64,000 nucleotides of DNA, from contig NZ_FOIN01000001.1 in assembly GCF_900102365.1 (NCBI RefSeq), positions 164,064-228,063 of the forward strand, in the 5' to 3' direction. Shown here piece after piece: positions 14,658-24,834 of this stretch. The DNA is from Thomasclavelia cocleata. Lineage in GTDB: Bacteria > Bacillota_I > Bacilli_A > Erysipelotrichales > Coprobacillaceae. The position numbers were made by a program, and so were the translations under genes. Each line of letters begins with the position of its first letter. Position 1 is the first letter of the stretch. The notes under the pieces were generated by a model. It worked only from the letters and a program-made list of their open reading frames with translations. It ran no database searches and had not been told where the DNA came from.

Positions 14658-15971
14658 TTAATCAGCATCATAATATTTATCATATTCATCATAATCAATT
14701 TCTTCATCATACTTACTATATTCATCATCTAAATCTTCAAAATCTTCATATTCAATTACTTTTTTAACTGGTACAGTTTCCTCTTCTTCGATATTTTCTT
14801 CTTCGGTATCATCAATATCTTCATCCAAAGTTTTTTCTAACATTTCTTGTGCAAATTCTTCTTCAAAATTAGAATCAACTGGTGAATTCTCTACTGAAGC
14901 AGTAATATCGTCTACAGTAATTAAACCAAGTTCTAAAGCTTCACTAACAGATTTAATATCAATTTTCCATCCAGTAAGTCTTACTGCTAAACGAGCATTC
15001 TGTCCACGTTTACCAATTGCTAAAGATAACTGATCATCAGGTACTACAACTAATGCACTATGATCAGTTTCATTAATTGCAACATATTTAACTTCTGAAG
15101 GACTTAAAGCATTTGAAATAAATACAACTGGATCACTACTCCAAATAATAATATCAATCATTTCACCATTTAATTCATCAACAACATTTTTTACACGACT
15201 TCCCTTAGGGCCTACACAAGACCCTATTGGATCAATACTTTCGTTACTTGTATAAACAGCTACTTTACTTCTTTCTCCTGGCTCACGAGAGACAGCTTTA
15301 ATTTCAACTGTTCCATCGTATACTTCAGGCACTTCTAATTCAAATAATCTTTTGACAAAATTTGGTTCAGTTCTACTAACAACAATATGAGTACCTTTTG
15401 TTCCACGATCAACATCACTAACATATACTTTTAAATGTTGTCCTTCTTTAATTTTTTCACCAGGAATTTGTTGATTTATAGCTAAAAAAGCCCCAGTTTT
15501 ACCAATATTAACGATTGCAAATTTATCTTCAACACGATCAACAATACCGGTAATGATATCATCTTTTTTATCTGCAAATTCATTATAAAGTGTTTCTTTT
15601 TCAGTTTCCCGAATTTTTTGTCTAAATAATTGCTTTGTTTGTATTGCAGCTAAACGCCCAATATGTTCAACATCAGCTTCTGTTTCTACAACATCTCCAA
15701 CTTTATAAAAAGGATTAATAGCTTGAGCTTCTTCTAACGATAATTCAATATCTTCATCATCAAGATCATCAACAACTGTTCTGATTTCAAATAATCTAAA
15801 CTTTCCAGTTTTTTCATTAATCTCAACACGAACATTAGCATCAGGATTTAAATAATTTTTCTTATATGCCTTTGCAATAGACTCTTTTAACATCTCCAGG
15901 AAAACATCTTTTTCAATTCCTTTTTCTTCAATCAACAAATTTAATGCTTCCATGAATTTTTTACTTGCCAC
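14658..15971 (-). CDS. nusA: Transcription termination/antitermination factor NusA
   Basis: A 437-residue protein that binds RNA polymerase and nascent RNA. The N-terminal domain ([19 protein letters not shown]) is followed by an S1 domain around residues 130-200 ([18 protein letters not shown]) and two KH domains with [18 protein letters not shown] and [21 protein letters not shown]. The C-terminus is a very acidic, Tyr-rich tail ending in EYDKYYDAD, an extension beyond the core Firmicute protein. Order: rimP, nusA, ylxR, ylxQ, infB. Confidence 0.97.
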   Translation of the reverse strand: MASKKFMEALNLLIEEKGIEKDVFLEMLKESIAKAYKKNYLNPDANVRVEINEKTGKFRLFEIRTVVDDLDDEDIELSLEEAQAINPFYKVGDVVETEADVEHIGRLAAIQTKQLFRQKIRETEKETLYNEFADKKDDIITGIVDRVEDKFAIVNIGKTGAFLAINQQIPGEKIKEGQHLKVYVSDVDRGTKGTHIVVSRTEPNFVKRLFELEVPEVYDGTVEIKAVSREPGERSKVAVYTSNESIDPIGSCVGPKGSRVKNVVDELNGEMIDIIIWSSDPVVFISNALSPSEVKYVAINETDHSALVVVPDDQLSLAIGKRGQNARLAVRLTGWKIDIKSVSEALELGLITVDDITASVENSPVDSNFEEEFAQEMLEKTLDEDIDDTEEENIEEEETVPVKKVIEYEDFEDLDDEYSKYDEEIDYDEYDKYYDAD

Positions 15972-15983
15972 TTTTTTATCCTC

Positions 15984-16451
15984 CTAAAATTTCACAGCTA
16001 GTCTAATAAATTTAATATTGTTATAGTCAATTTTAATCTTTTTCTTAATATTCTTAACTAAATATTCAAATTCAATCGTTTCATCTTCAATTCTTTTAAT
16101 AAAACCTTCAACTTCATCTAATCCTGCTACAGGATTATAAAATTTAGCATAAACATATTTACCAAGAGAAGATTTAACTTGTTCAAATGTTTTCAATGGT
16201 TTTTCTACACCTGGTGAAGAAACTTCCAAATAATATTCTCCCTCAATTGGATCCTCTTCATCCATTTTTTGGCTAATTGCTTCACTTACTGCAACACAAG
16301 TATCCATATCTAAGAAACCCTCATTTTTTTCAACAAATATCCTAAGATACCATTCTCCACGATCTTGAACATATTCAAGATCATCAAGATAAACATTATT
16401 ACTTTTTAAAATTGGTTCAATCATTATTTTAATTTTATCCAAAAGTTCCAT
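15984..16451 (-). CDS. rimP: Ribosome maturation factor RimP
   Basis: A 155-residue protein needed for 30S maturation. The start at 16451 is set by GAGGTGAAATA; the extension to 16526 crosses a terminator-like hairpin and is not coding. Seen: the N-terminal alpha/beta domain (YLRIFVEK with DMDTCVAVSEAIS and YYLEVSSPGVEKPLK) and the C-terminal SH3-like domain. It is the first gene of the nusA operon. Confidence 0.95.
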   Translation of the reverse strand: MELLDKIKIMIEPILKSNNVYLDDLEYVQDRGEWYLRIFVEKNEGFLDMDTCVAVSEAISQKMDEEDPIEGEYYLEVSSPGVEKPLKTFEQVKSSLGKYVYAKFYNPVAGLDEVEGFIKRIEDETIEFEYLVKNIKKKIKIDYNNIKFIRLAVKF

Positions 16452-16476
16452 TATTTCACCTCTATTCAATAATAAA

Positions 16477-16494
16477 GAGTGGGTTGCCCCACTC
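16477..16494 (-). terminator. Hairpin in the rimP leader (terminator or attenuator)
   Basis: GAGTGGG and CCCACTC (16477-16483 with 16488-16494) form a GC-rich stem with a four-base loop, followed on the minus strand by TTTATTATT. A second, weaker hairpin (AACTGAT to ATCAGTT, 16506-16534) lies between it and the polC stop. They separate polC from the rimP-nusA operon and may attenuate it. Confidence 0.7.
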
Positions 16495-16549
16495 GCTTCT
16501 CTATGAAACTGATCATATATTAGCATATATCAGTTAGAATTGCAACCTT

Positions 16550-19500
16550 TTAAAATAACGATAACTGATTTCTTTCCTGCATCCCATTAAAAACGCCCAT
16601 CTTAGTTAATGTCTTGATATGTGAGTTATTTAACTTAGTTCGCTTAATTACATCCTCTTTTGATAAAAATGGGCCGTTTTTACGAGCTTCTACTACCGTA
16701 GAAGCAACTGCCTCCCCTAAAGCATCAATTGCACTAAAAGGAGGAATTAAAGCATATTTATCATTAGGGTCTAAAATAAACTTACTTGCTTGTGAATATT
16801 CTAAACTAACTGGACTAAAGCGAAATCCTCGTTCAATCATTTCCAAAGCAATTTCAAAAACATCCCACAATCCTTCATCTTTATTTGACGCACTTCTCTC
16901 TGATCTAAGCTGAGTGATTTCCTCACGTCTTGCCATGATAGCATCTTTTCCTTGAATTAAAGTTTCAATTTCATAGAAATCACAACGTGTTGAGAAGTAT
17001 ACCGCATAATATTCACGAGGATAATAAACTTTCCACCAAGCAACTCGAATCGCCGAAAGAACATAAGCTACAGCATGAGCTTTAGGGAACATGTACTTGA
17101 TTTTTTTACAAGAATCAATATACCATTGTGGTACATTATGTTTTTTCATTAATTCTTCATATTTTTTTTCAGGAAAAACAGCTGGTGATTTACCCTTACG
17201 TACACACTCCATAATATCAAATGCGTCTTTGTTCGGTAAACCTTTTTCAATTAAATAAACCATGATATCATCACGACACCCAATTACTTCAGAAAGTGTA
17301 CAAGTACCAGCTTTAATTAAACTTTCAGCATTCCCTAAATAAACATCTGTACCATGAGATAATCCCGAAATAATAACTAAATCACTAAAAGATTTAGGTT
17401 GAGTCTGATCTAACATTCCTCGAACAAAGGTAGTACCAAACTCTGGTAATCCCAATGCACCATTTTTACATCCAATAAAATCCAAATTACATCCTAATGC
17501 TTCACTACTTGTAAAAAGTGACATAACTTTTTTATCATTAGTAGGAATTGTTTTAGGATCAACTCCCGTCAAATCCTGCAATGCTCTAGTAACGGTTGGA
17601 TCTACATGTCCTAAAATATCAAATTTTAACACATTATCATGAATTGCATGGAAATCAAAATGAGTAGTTTTCCATGCTGCTGATAAATCATCAGCTGGAT
17701 ATTGATACGGTGTAAAATCAAACACATCCATATCTCCAGGGATTACAATAATTCCTCCTGGATGTTGACCCGTTGTTCTTTTTACCCCACCACAACCAGC
17801 AGCAATTCTTTCTAACTCAGCACTCCTAATACTCTGATCAGTTCCCATTAATTCAGCATATCCTTTAGCGTAACCATAAGCTGTTTTTTCTGCTACAGTA
17901 GAAATAGTTCCTGCTCTAAACACGTGATCTTCACCAAAAATCTCTTTTGTAAAAGCATGTGCATTAGCTTGATACTCTCCAGAAAAGTTAAGATCAATAT
18001 CTGGAACTTTATCAGCATTAAATCCTAAGAAGGTTTCAAATGGAATATTATGACCCTCTCCTTTCATTATTGCACCACATTTAGGACAAACTTTATCCTC
18101 CAAATCATAACCATCAGCAATAACCCCTTCTTCTAAAAATTCACTATGTGAACATTTAAGACAAACATAATGAGGTGGTAAAGGATTAACCTCAGTTATC
18201 CCCGACATTGTTGCAACAAATGAAGAACCAACTGATCCTCTCGAACCAACTAAATAACCATCATCATTTGATTTTTTAACTAATAAATGAGAAATATAAT
18301 AAATTACTCCAAAACCATGTTTAATAATATTACTTAATTCTTTTTCTAATCTTTTTTCAACAATCGATGGTAAAGGTTTACCATACGTCTTATAAGCTGT
18401 TTCATAACATAATTTTTTTAAGTTATCATCAGCACCTTCGATTTTAGGTGTAAAAAGTTTATCATGAACAGGTTTAATTTCTTCAATCATATCAGCAATT
18501 TTATTAGTATTAGTAACCACATACTCAAAAGCTTCTTCTTGAGATAAATATGGATAACATTCCAGCATTTCATTTGTAGTTCTTAAATATTGACAAGGAT
18601 TTTTAGCCTTGGGATTACGACGATCACATAATGGATGAGCTTTATGACCAATTCCAATAGTTGGATTTGAGATAAAAACATCCCTAAATATTTTATCTTT
18701 TACATCAAGAAAATGAACATCACCAGTAGCTACAATCAGCTTATCCAATTTCTTAGCACAATCAACAATCCGATGTAATGACTTGATCAATTCATCACGA
18801 TCTTGTAATTTACCACGTTCAATTAAATGGTAGTAATCTTCAATTGGCTGAATTTCAATATAATCATAAAATTTCATTGCTTGTTCAAGCTTTTTATCAG
18901 AAAGATTTAGTGCAGCTTCAAAAACATCACTATTATAACAACTGCTCCCATATAATAAGCCTTCACGATAATATTCAAGTCGCTCCTTAGGAATACGTGT
19001 TTCTCCATGAAAATATTTTGTGTTTGCTTCACTGACTAACTTAAACATATTTTTTAAACCTGTTTTATTTAAAGCTAACGCTGTCATGTGATAAGGGTAG
19101 ACGATTTTATATATATCGTCACCAGTCAACTCACATAAATCTAATAAGTTATATTTGCCAGTTTGCATAATTTGATGAATCATTAAATTAAAAACTTCTC
19201 CTAGTACTTGTGCATCATAATCAGCTCTATGAGCGACTTCATCATCATAATTAACTCGATATGTACGACAAACATTTCCTAAACGATATGATTTCATTGG
19301 TTTTAAGATTGCCCTAGCTAAAGCAAGAGAATCAATTACTGGATTAGTAATTTCTGGTAAATTATTACGTCTTAGATTCTCATTTAAGAATCCAATATCA
19401 AAATTAGCATTATGAGCAACTAAAATACAGTCATCAAAGAATTCTATTATTTCTGATAAAACAGCATCAATCGTTGGCTCGTTTTTAACCATATCATTAG

Positions 19501-20869
19501 TAATACTAGTAAGATTAGTGATTCTAGAGGAAATTGTTTTACCAGGATTAATAAATTTTTGCATTCTATCAATTACTTCCCCATTACGAATCTTAACTGC
19601 CCCAAACTCTGTTATTCCATCATGAATTACTGAAAGACCTGTTGTTTCTAAGTCAAAAGAAACATAAGTTGCATGTTCGATTGATGTATCAATAGGGTTA
19701 TATACAATATTTAAAACAGGATCAACCATGTTAAATTCAACTCCATAAATCATCTTAATTCCTGCCTTTCCACTTGCCATTTGGGCTTCTGGAAAAGACT
19801 GAACATTTCCATGATCAGTTACAGCAATAGCTTTATGCCCCCATGAAGCTACAGCATTAATATATTGAGAAATAGTACCAATTCCATCCATTGCAGACAT
19901 TTTTGAATGTGTATGTAACTCAACCCTTTTAGCTTCACAAGTATCTTTTCTTGGTGCAGGACTTTTAATTACTTCTACCTCTCGAGCCATCAATACAGTT
20001 TCATGAGCAAAACTATCGAATCGTGCTTCACCACGTACCTTGATCCAAATATTCCCTTTACCAATAACTTTTAATTCTTCAAGTGAATTATTTGAATTAT
20101 TTTCAAATCTTTTAACGATGATTGAATCAGTATAATCAGTAACCCAAAGACTTTGAATATGTTTTCCAGCTCTTGTTTTAACCATATCAGCTTTAAAGAC
20201 ATAACCTTTAATAACAATATTATTTTCCATTGTTTGATTTGTGATTTCTTCAATTTTCATATCTATAGCAGTTCCTTTAGAACGATAATTATTTTTATAA
20301 TTATTTTCCTGGACTGGTGATTTTTCTGACTTTTGTAATAATGATATATCAATTTCAACAGGCTCATAAGCTTCCATTTCTTCTTTAATATCTTTAAATA
20401 CATCATTATTTTCATCAATATAAAAATCAATTGTTTTATTAATACCAACACTATTAAATAATGCTTCAATCACTGTTTTTAATTGTGATAATTGTTCTAA
20501 TTGTATCTCATTACAAGTCTCAATCTTTATAGTTGAACCAATTTTAAAGTTATTTACAGTTAGAGTAGAACAAACAGGATAATCTAATTTTAACTTTTCT
20601 AAAAGATATCCAACATATGGTAATAGATCTTTAACATTAAAACTTGTTTCTTCATAAGTGATTTGATATTTTATCGGATAAGGAAAATTTTCTCTACCTT
20701 GTAACAATAACTGATATTCAGCAAAGGGAATTAGTTGTTTAAATGATAAATGAAATATATAGTTATCATCTTTTCCTACTACTACCTTGGTTATTTTTCC
20801 CTCTTTTAAATTATAAACCTGCTCATCAATTTTCAAGTTCTTTAATAATATTAATAATTTATCTTCCAT
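16550..20869 (-). CDS. polC: DNA polymerase III PolC
   Basis: A 1439-residue replicative polymerase of low-GC Gram-positives. Start at 20869, after GAGGTGAAAG. Order of domains: N-terminal OB region (about 215-310), PHP domain beginning VELHTHSKMSAMDG (about 321), a DnaQ-type 3'-5' exonuclease inserted in the PHP domain (SFDLETTGL, about 409-575), a four-Cys zinc site (CLKCSHSEF, later CPKCG), then the polymerase core with PDIDLNFSGEYQ and GQHPGGIIVIP. It has its own -10 box right behind the rseP terminator. proS, usually between rseP and polC, is absent. Confidence 0.97.
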   Translation of the reverse strand: MEDKLLILLKNLKIDEQVYNLKEGKITKVVVGKDDNYIFHLSFKQLIPFAEYQLLLQGRENFPYPIKYQITYEETSFNVKDLLPYVGYLLEKLKLDYPVCSTLTVNNFKIGSTIKIETCNEIQLEQLSQLKTVIEALFNSVGINKTIDFYIDENNDVFKDIKEEMEAYEPVEIDISLLQKSEKSPVQENNYKNNYRSKGTAIDMKIEEITNQTMENNIVIKGYVFKADMVKTRAGKHIQSLWVTDYTDSIIVKRFENNSNNSLEELKVIGKGNIWIKVRGEARFDSFAHETVLMAREVEVIKSPAPRKDTCEAKRVELHTHSKMSAMDGIGTISQYINAVASWGHKAIAVTDHGNVQSFPEAQMASGKAGIKMIYGVEFNMVDPVLNIVYNPIDTSIEHATYVSFDLETTGLSVIHDGITEFGAVKIRNGEVIDRMQKFINPGKTISSRITNLTSITNDMVKNEPTIDAVLSEIIEFFDDCILVAHNANFDIGFLNENLRRNNLPEITNPVIDSLALARAILKPMKSYRLGNVCRTYRVNYDDEVAHRADYDAQVLGEVFNLMIHQIMQTGKYNLLDLCELTGDDIYKIVYPYHMTALALNKTGLKNMFKLVSEANTKYFHGETRIPKERLEYYREGLLYGSSCYNSDVFEAALNLSDKKLEQAMKFYDYIEIQPIEDYYHLIERGKLQDRDELIKSLHRIVDCAKKLDKLIVATGDVHFLDVKDKIFRDVFISNPTIGIGHKAHPLCDRRNPKAKNPCQYLRTTNEMLECYPYLSQEEAFEYVVTNTNKIADMIEEIKPVHDKLFTPKIEGADDNLKKLCYETAYKTYGKPLPSIVEKRLEKELSNIIKHGFGVIYYISHLLVKKSNDDGYLVGSRGSVGSSFVATMSGITEVNPLPPHYVCLKCSHSEFLEEGVIADGYDLEDKVCPKCGAIMKGEGHNIPFETFLGFNADKVPDIDLNFSGEYQANAHAFTKEIFGEDHVFRAGTISTVAEKTAYGYAKGYAELMGTDQSIRSAELERIAAGCGGVKRTTGQHPGGIIVIPGDMDVFDFTPYQYPADDLSAAWKTTHFDFHAIHDNVLKFDILGHVDPTVTRALQDLTGVDPKTIPTNDKKVMSLFTSSEALGCNLDFIGCKNGALGLPEFGTTFVRGMLDQTQPKSFSDLVIISGLSHGTDVYLGNAESLIKAGTCTLSEVIGCRDDIMVYLIEKGLPNKDAFDIMECVRKGKSPAVFPEKKYEELMKKHNVPQWYIDSCKKIKYMFPKAHAVAYVLSAIRVAWWKVYYPREYYAVYFSTRCDFYEIETLIQGKDAIMARREEITQLRSERSASNKDEGLWDVFEIALEMIERGFRFSPVSLEYSQASKFILDPNDKYALIPPFSAIDALGEAVASTVVEARKNGPFLSKEDVIKRTKLNNSHIKTLTKMGVFNGMQERNQLSLF

Positions 20870-20908
20870 TCTTTCACCTCTCATTTAAACTTAAAATCCA
20901 TAAATGCT

Positions 20909-20914
20909 ATTATA
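20909..20914 (-). promoter_or_regulatory. Putative -10 box for polC
   Basis: TATAAT on the minus strand, about 40 bases before the polC start and just after the rseP terminator. No convincing -35 hexamer. Confidence 0.5.
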
Positions 20915-20922
20915 ACACAAGA

Positions 20923-20943
20923 AAAGGGAATTTAATTCCCTTT
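20923..20943 (-). terminator. rseP terminator overlapping its stop codon
   Basis: AAAGGGAAT and ATTCCCTTT (20923-20931 with 20935-20943) pair around three bases. The rseP stop lies in the stem; a short T-run follows on the minus strand. Confidence 0.75.
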
Positions 20944-22021
20944 AGCCAAATATTTTAGAAATATCATTAACAGTAACAAAAATCATTAAACCAAACACTA
21001 ATAACAATCCAATTACTTGAAGAGTATATTTTAATTTAGTTGGTAACTCACGACCAATTACCTTCTCCACTACAGCAAAAAGCACTTGGCATCCATCCAA
21101 TCCAGGAATTGGCAATAAATTAAACATTCCAATATTAGTAGATAATAGTGATAATAAAATCAATAATTGACTAATTGAACCACTCTGAGTTATTTCTGAA
21201 GTAACATTATATATCCCTGCAGGTCCAGATAATTGACCAATTGTATTAGCAGAATCAGTAATTAATTTACCTAAAGTTGTAAATATTAATAACGACATTG
21301 TTTTAAATTGATCCAAACCATAATTGACTGCTTCAAAAAAACTTAAATGTCTTGTGGCCGCTTTAATTCCCATAACATAAGAATCACTATCTTTATCATA
21401 TTTAGCATTTACATTTTTAGTCATCGTTTTGCCATCACGAACAATTTCAACTTCTAAAGTAAGTTGATCACTATTTAATTTCAAATTTGAATTATTTAAC
21501 ACATCTTGAAGATCACTAAAAGAAGCAATAATATTCTCTTGTCCATTATATGTTACTTTAGAAATTGTATCTCCAGCTTCTAAACCAGCCATCATCGCAG
21601 GACTATTTTGATTAACAGTACCAATTTCTGAAGTATTTGTCTGAACATTGATAAAACAATAAACACCAATTAAAATAACTAATGATAATACAAAATTCAT
21701 GAAGACACCTGCTAAAAAAACAACACACTTTTTCCAACAGCTAATCCCTTTTAAAGTTCTTTCAATAGGAACATCTTTAAACTCCTCAATATCATTATCT
21801 GCTTCACCAGCCATACTGACAAAGCCTCCAATTGGTAATGCTCTAATTTCATATTCAGTTTCACCAATTTTCCGAGAAAATAATTTTGGTCCCATTCCAA
21901 TTGAAAACTCACTACAAAAAACACCAAAAGATTTTGCTGTTAAAAAATGCCCTAGCTCATGTACCAAAACAACAATTCCTAAAATTAAAATAAAAACTAC
22001 TATATTTATTAACGTCTGCAT
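20942..22021 (-). CDS. rseP: Site-2 zinc metalloprotease RseP (RasP)
   Basis: A 359-residue intramembrane protease that cleaves anti-sigma factors and leftover signal peptides. HELGH (residues 21-25) in the first membrane segment is the zinc site; a PDZ domain spans roughly 120-200 (TVNQNSPAMMAGLEAGDTI); NLLPIPGLDGCQV near the C-terminus supplies the third ligand (the LDG motif). About four membrane segments. The stop and start of the neighbouring dxr touch at 22021, so the two are coupled. Confidence 0.96.
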   Translation of the reverse strand: MQTLINIVVFILILGIVVLVHELGHFLTAKSFGVFCSEFSIGMGPKLFSRKIGETEYEIRALPIGGFVSMAGEADNDIEEFKDVPIERTLKGISCWKKCVVFLAGVFMNFVLSLVILIGVYCFINVQTNTSEIGTVNQNSPAMMAGLEAGDTISKVTYNGQENIIASFSDLQDVLNNSNLKLNSDQLTLEVEIVRDGKTMTKNVNAKYDKDSDSYVMGIKAATRHLSFFEAVNYGLDQFKTMSLLIFTTLGKLITDSANTIGQLSGPAGIYNVTSEITQSGSISQLLILLSLLSTNIGMFNLLPIPGLDGCQVLFAVVEKVIGRELPTKLKYTLQVIGLLLVFGLMIFVTVNDISKIFG

Positions 22022-23172
22022 TAATTTTCTCCTATCTCTTTTAACACAAAATTACGTGCCCAAGCATCAATTTCGATTAATTGTTGTAAAGTTGGATCCT
22101 TGATAAATCGATGACTATTCAAAGCCTTTTCAACTAACTCTTCGATTTGCAAAAACTCTATTTTACCTCTTCTAAATAATTCATTTGCCTGTTCATTAGC
22201 ACCATTTAAGACACAAGGTTTGCTACCACCATCTCGTCCAGCTTGATACGCTAAAGCTAAAGCTTTAAAGCGTTTAAAATCTGGTTTCTTAAATGTTAAA
22301 GTAGCAACTTTAGCCAAATCTAAACTCTCTCCACCAAATAAAATATCACGTTGCGGATATGTCAAAGCATACTGAATTGGTAAACGCATATCTGGATTTC
22401 CTAATTGACCAATAATTGAAGTATCAACAAATTCAACCATTGAATGAATAATACTCTCAGGATGAATTAAAACCTCTATTTGATCATAACTAACATCAAA
22501 AAGCCACTTTGCTTCGATAACCTCTAATCCTTTATTAAAAAGAGTTGCACTATCAATCGTAATTTTAGCCCCCATTGACCAATTAGGATGATTTAAAGCT
22601 TCCTCAACACTTACACCTATAAGCTCTTCACGAGTCTTATTACGAAAACTTCCACCACTAGCTGTTAAAATAATTTTCTTTATCTGTTTTTTATTTTCAC
22701 CATTTAATGATTGAAAAATTGCTGAATGTTCACTATCAACTGGTAAAAGAGCAACATCATATTCTTTTACAAGCTTAGTAATTATATGCCCTGCAACAAC
22801 TAAAGTTTCCTTATTAGCCAAAGCAATATCTTTTTTAGCTTTAATTGCCTCTATTGTTGGTACTAAACCAGCAAATCCAACAATTGCATTCAATACAATA
22901 TCAACTTCATTTAATACTGCAATTTTAACTAAACCATCTGTTCCATGATAAATATATTTATTAGGATACTTAGCTTGTAAATAATCAGCATCTTCCTCAT
23001 TAACTACACAAATATATTTAACATCGATTATTTTTAAAATTTCTTCAACTTTTTCTATATTATATCCAGCTGACATTGCAACGATCTTAAATTTATCAGG
23101 ATGATTTTTAACAACATCAACAGTTTGCATGCCAATTGAACCAGTTACCCCTAATACTGTAATCTTTTTCAT
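22021..23172 (-). CDS. dxr: 1-deoxy-D-xylulose 5-phosphate reductoisomerase
   Basis: A 383-residue NADPH enzyme of the MEP pathway, making 2-C-methyl-D-erythritol 4-phosphate for isoprenoid synthesis. Seen: ITVLGVTGSIGMQTVDVV (NADPH site), LANKETLVVAG, PVDSEHSAIFQSL (metal-binding acid residues), TASGGSFRNKTREEL, HPNWSMGAKITIDSATLFNKGLE. Full length. Flanked by rseP and cdsA; the next steps (uppS) are in the same operon, so precursor and carrier-lipid supply are co-expressed. Confidence 0.97.
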   Translation of the reverse strand: MKKITVLGVTGSIGMQTVDVVKNHPDKFKIVAMSAGYNIEKVEEILKIIDVKYICVVNEEDADYLQAKYPNKYIYHGTDGLVKIAVLNEVDIVLNAIVGFAGLVPTIEAIKAKKDIALANKETLVVAGHIITKLVKEYDVALLPVDSEHSAIFQSLNGENKKQIKKIILTASGGSFRNKTREELIGVSVEEALNHPNWSMGAKITIDSATLFNKGLEVIEAKWLFDVSYDQIEVLIHPESIIHSMVEFVDTSIIGQLGNPDMRLPIQYALTYPQRDILFGGESLDLAKVATLTFKKPDFKRFKALALAYQAGRDGGSKPCVLNGANEQANELFRRGKIEFLQIEELVEKALNSHRFIKDPTLQQLIEIDAWARNFVLKEIGEN

Positions 23173-23173
23173 C

Positions 23174-23956
23174 TTATAACCTCACCATCACTAAAAAGAA
23201 ACTAAATACAATTGCATTAAATAAAATACTATCTATCCTATCTAAAATACCACCATGACCAGGTAATAAACTAGAATAATCTTTAACTCCAAAATGACGC
23301 TTTACAGCACTAAAAACCAAATCACCAATTTGACTAGTAAATGTTAATACAAAACAAGCTATTATTAAAACCGGATTTATTTCAACAAGTCCAAGATATC
23401 CTGCATAACTAATTGCTAAAACAGTTCCTAAGACAATTCCTCCAATCGAACCCTCAATTGTTTTCTTTGGTGAAAGTCTTGGTATTAATTTATGCTTACC
23501 TAAAAACACACCAGCAAAATATGCTCCAGTATCGCTGCCATAAGTAGCTAATGCCAATAATAACAAATATTGAAATCCATACACATCACGAAGCGACATC
23601 AATGAATGCAGACCAGCGCATACTAATACACCCATAGTAAAAATATAACTTGTTCTTTCAATTGTTAGTGTTTCATCAAAAATTGTTGCTGCAAACAAAG
23701 TAATCAAATAAACTAAAATTCCATACGAAGCCAAAAACAAATCATTTTGGTCAAATAAAAATCCATAACTAAAAAATAGAAATACAATTGGATAAACATA
23801 TAATTTAATTTTAGGACGTGTACAAATATGCAACATCTCATAAACAGAAAGTGCTAAGATCACCCCTATTAAACCTTTGAAATAATATCCCCCTAAAATA
23901 ACACAAGGCAAGGCCACTGCCATAAGTAAAATAGCAGTAATTATTCTTTGTTTCAT
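23174..23956 (-). CDS. cdsA: Phosphatidate cytidylyltransferase
   Basis: A 260-residue integral membrane enzyme making CDP-diacylglycerol for phospholipid synthesis. About eight hydrophobic segments. The C-terminal signature (SQIGDLVFSAVKRHFGVKD, then LLPGHGGILDRIDSILF) contains the family's invariant Asp residues. The upstream uppS stop and the cdsA start meet at 23956. Confidence 0.96.
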   Translation of the reverse strand: MKQRIITAILLMAVALPCVILGGYYFKGLIGVILALSVYEMLHICTRPKIKLYVYPIVFLFFSYGFLFDQNDLFLASYGILVYLITLFAATIFDETLTIERTSYIFTMGVLVCAGLHSLMSLRDVYGFQYLLLLALATYGSDTGAYFAGVFLGKHKLIPRLSPKKTIEGSIGGIVLGTVLAISYAGYLGLVEINPVLIIACFVLTFTSQIGDLVFSAVKRHFGVKDYSSLLPGHGGILDRIDSILFNAIVFSFFLVMVRL

Positions 23957-24711
23957 TATTTCAAACCTCCAAAGCGTCGATCACGATTTTGATACAGCCA
24001 AATTGCTTTATATAATTCTTCATCATTAAAATCTGGCCATAAGACATTAGTAAATACAAATTCAGCATAGGCCAACTGCCATAATAAGAAATTTGATAAA
24101 CGCTGTTCTCCACTTGTTCTAATCATCAAATCTACATCAGGAAGATCCTTAGTCATTAATTCATTACAAAATAATTGTTCATTAATATCATCCTCTTTAA
24201 TTAATCCCTCTTTTAATTTGATAGCAATATTTTTACTAGCATGAACAATTTCATCACGTCCACCATATATAAAAGCAAAACATAATTTTAAACCAGTATT
24301 ATCTTTAGTCTTTTCAATTGCTGTATTAATGATATCCTGTGTTTCTTGAGGGGCCATATCTAAATGACCAATTGTACAAATTTTAACGTTATTTTCCATC
24401 AATTCTTTCATATAAGCCTCAAAAAAATCCTTTGGTAACTTAAAAATATATTGTACTTCTTTTTCAGGACGAGCAAAATTTTCTGTTGAAAAAGCATATA
24501 CTGTCATCGCTTCAACCTTCAACTCATTACACTTTAAAGCAATATTACGAATTGTCTTGGTTCCTTCATGATGACCATAAGTACGTGGCATTTTTCGTTT
24601 TTTAGCCCAGCGCCCATTTCCATCCATAATAAATGCTATATGTTTAGGTATATTATCTAAATCAAGATTATGATAATCATTACCTTCTACTTTATCTTTT
24701 TTAAAAAACAT
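23956..24711 (-). CDS. uppS: Undecaprenyl diphosphate synthase
   Basis: A 251-residue cis-prenyltransferase that elongates farnesyl diphosphate to the C55 carrier for peptidoglycan. Seen: HIAFIMDGNGRWAKKR (catalytic Asp), TYGHHEGTKTIRNI, VYAFSTENFARPEKEV, and MIRTSGEQRLSNFLLWQLAYAEFVFTNVLWPDF with its diphosphate-binding Arg residues. First gene of the uppS-cdsA-dxr-rseP operon, with an extended -10 promoter upstream. Confidence 0.97.
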   Translation of the reverse strand: MFFKKDKVEGNDYHNLDLDNIPKHIAFIMDGNGRWAKKRKMPRTYGHHEGTKTIRNIALKCNELKVEAMTVYAFSTENFARPEKEVQYIFKLPKDFFEAYMKELMENNVKICTIGHLDMAPQETQDIINTAIEKTKDNTGLKLCFAFIYGGRDEIVHASKNIAIKLKEGLIKEDDINEQLFCNELMTKDLPDVDLMIRTSGEQRLSNFLLWQLAYAEFVFTNVLWPDFNDEELYKAIWLYQNRDRRFGGLK

Positions 24712-24739
24712 TTGTTGACCTCCTGTTTAACTACTCGAG

Positions 24740-24748
24740 ATTATACCA
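24740..24748 (-). promoter_or_regulatory. Extended -10 promoter for the uppS operon
   Basis: TGGTATAAT on the minus strand (TATAAT at 24745-24740) has the TGn extension that compensates for a weak -35 element. It lies about 30 bases before the uppS start. Confidence 0.6.
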
Positions 24749-24803
24749 TAAATTCCTCATAAAAAAAAGGCTTTCAAAATTTCTCTTTCAAGCAAATTAA
24801 AAA

Positions 24804-24828
24804 GGTGCTAAATTTTACTTTAGCATCC
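24804..24828 (-). terminator. Terminator after frr
   Basis: GGATGCTAAA pairs with TTTAGCACC on the minus strand (one G-U pair), followed by TTTTTAA. Ends the pyrH-frr unit before the uppS promoter. Confidence 0.8.
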
Positions 24829-24834
24829 TCATTA

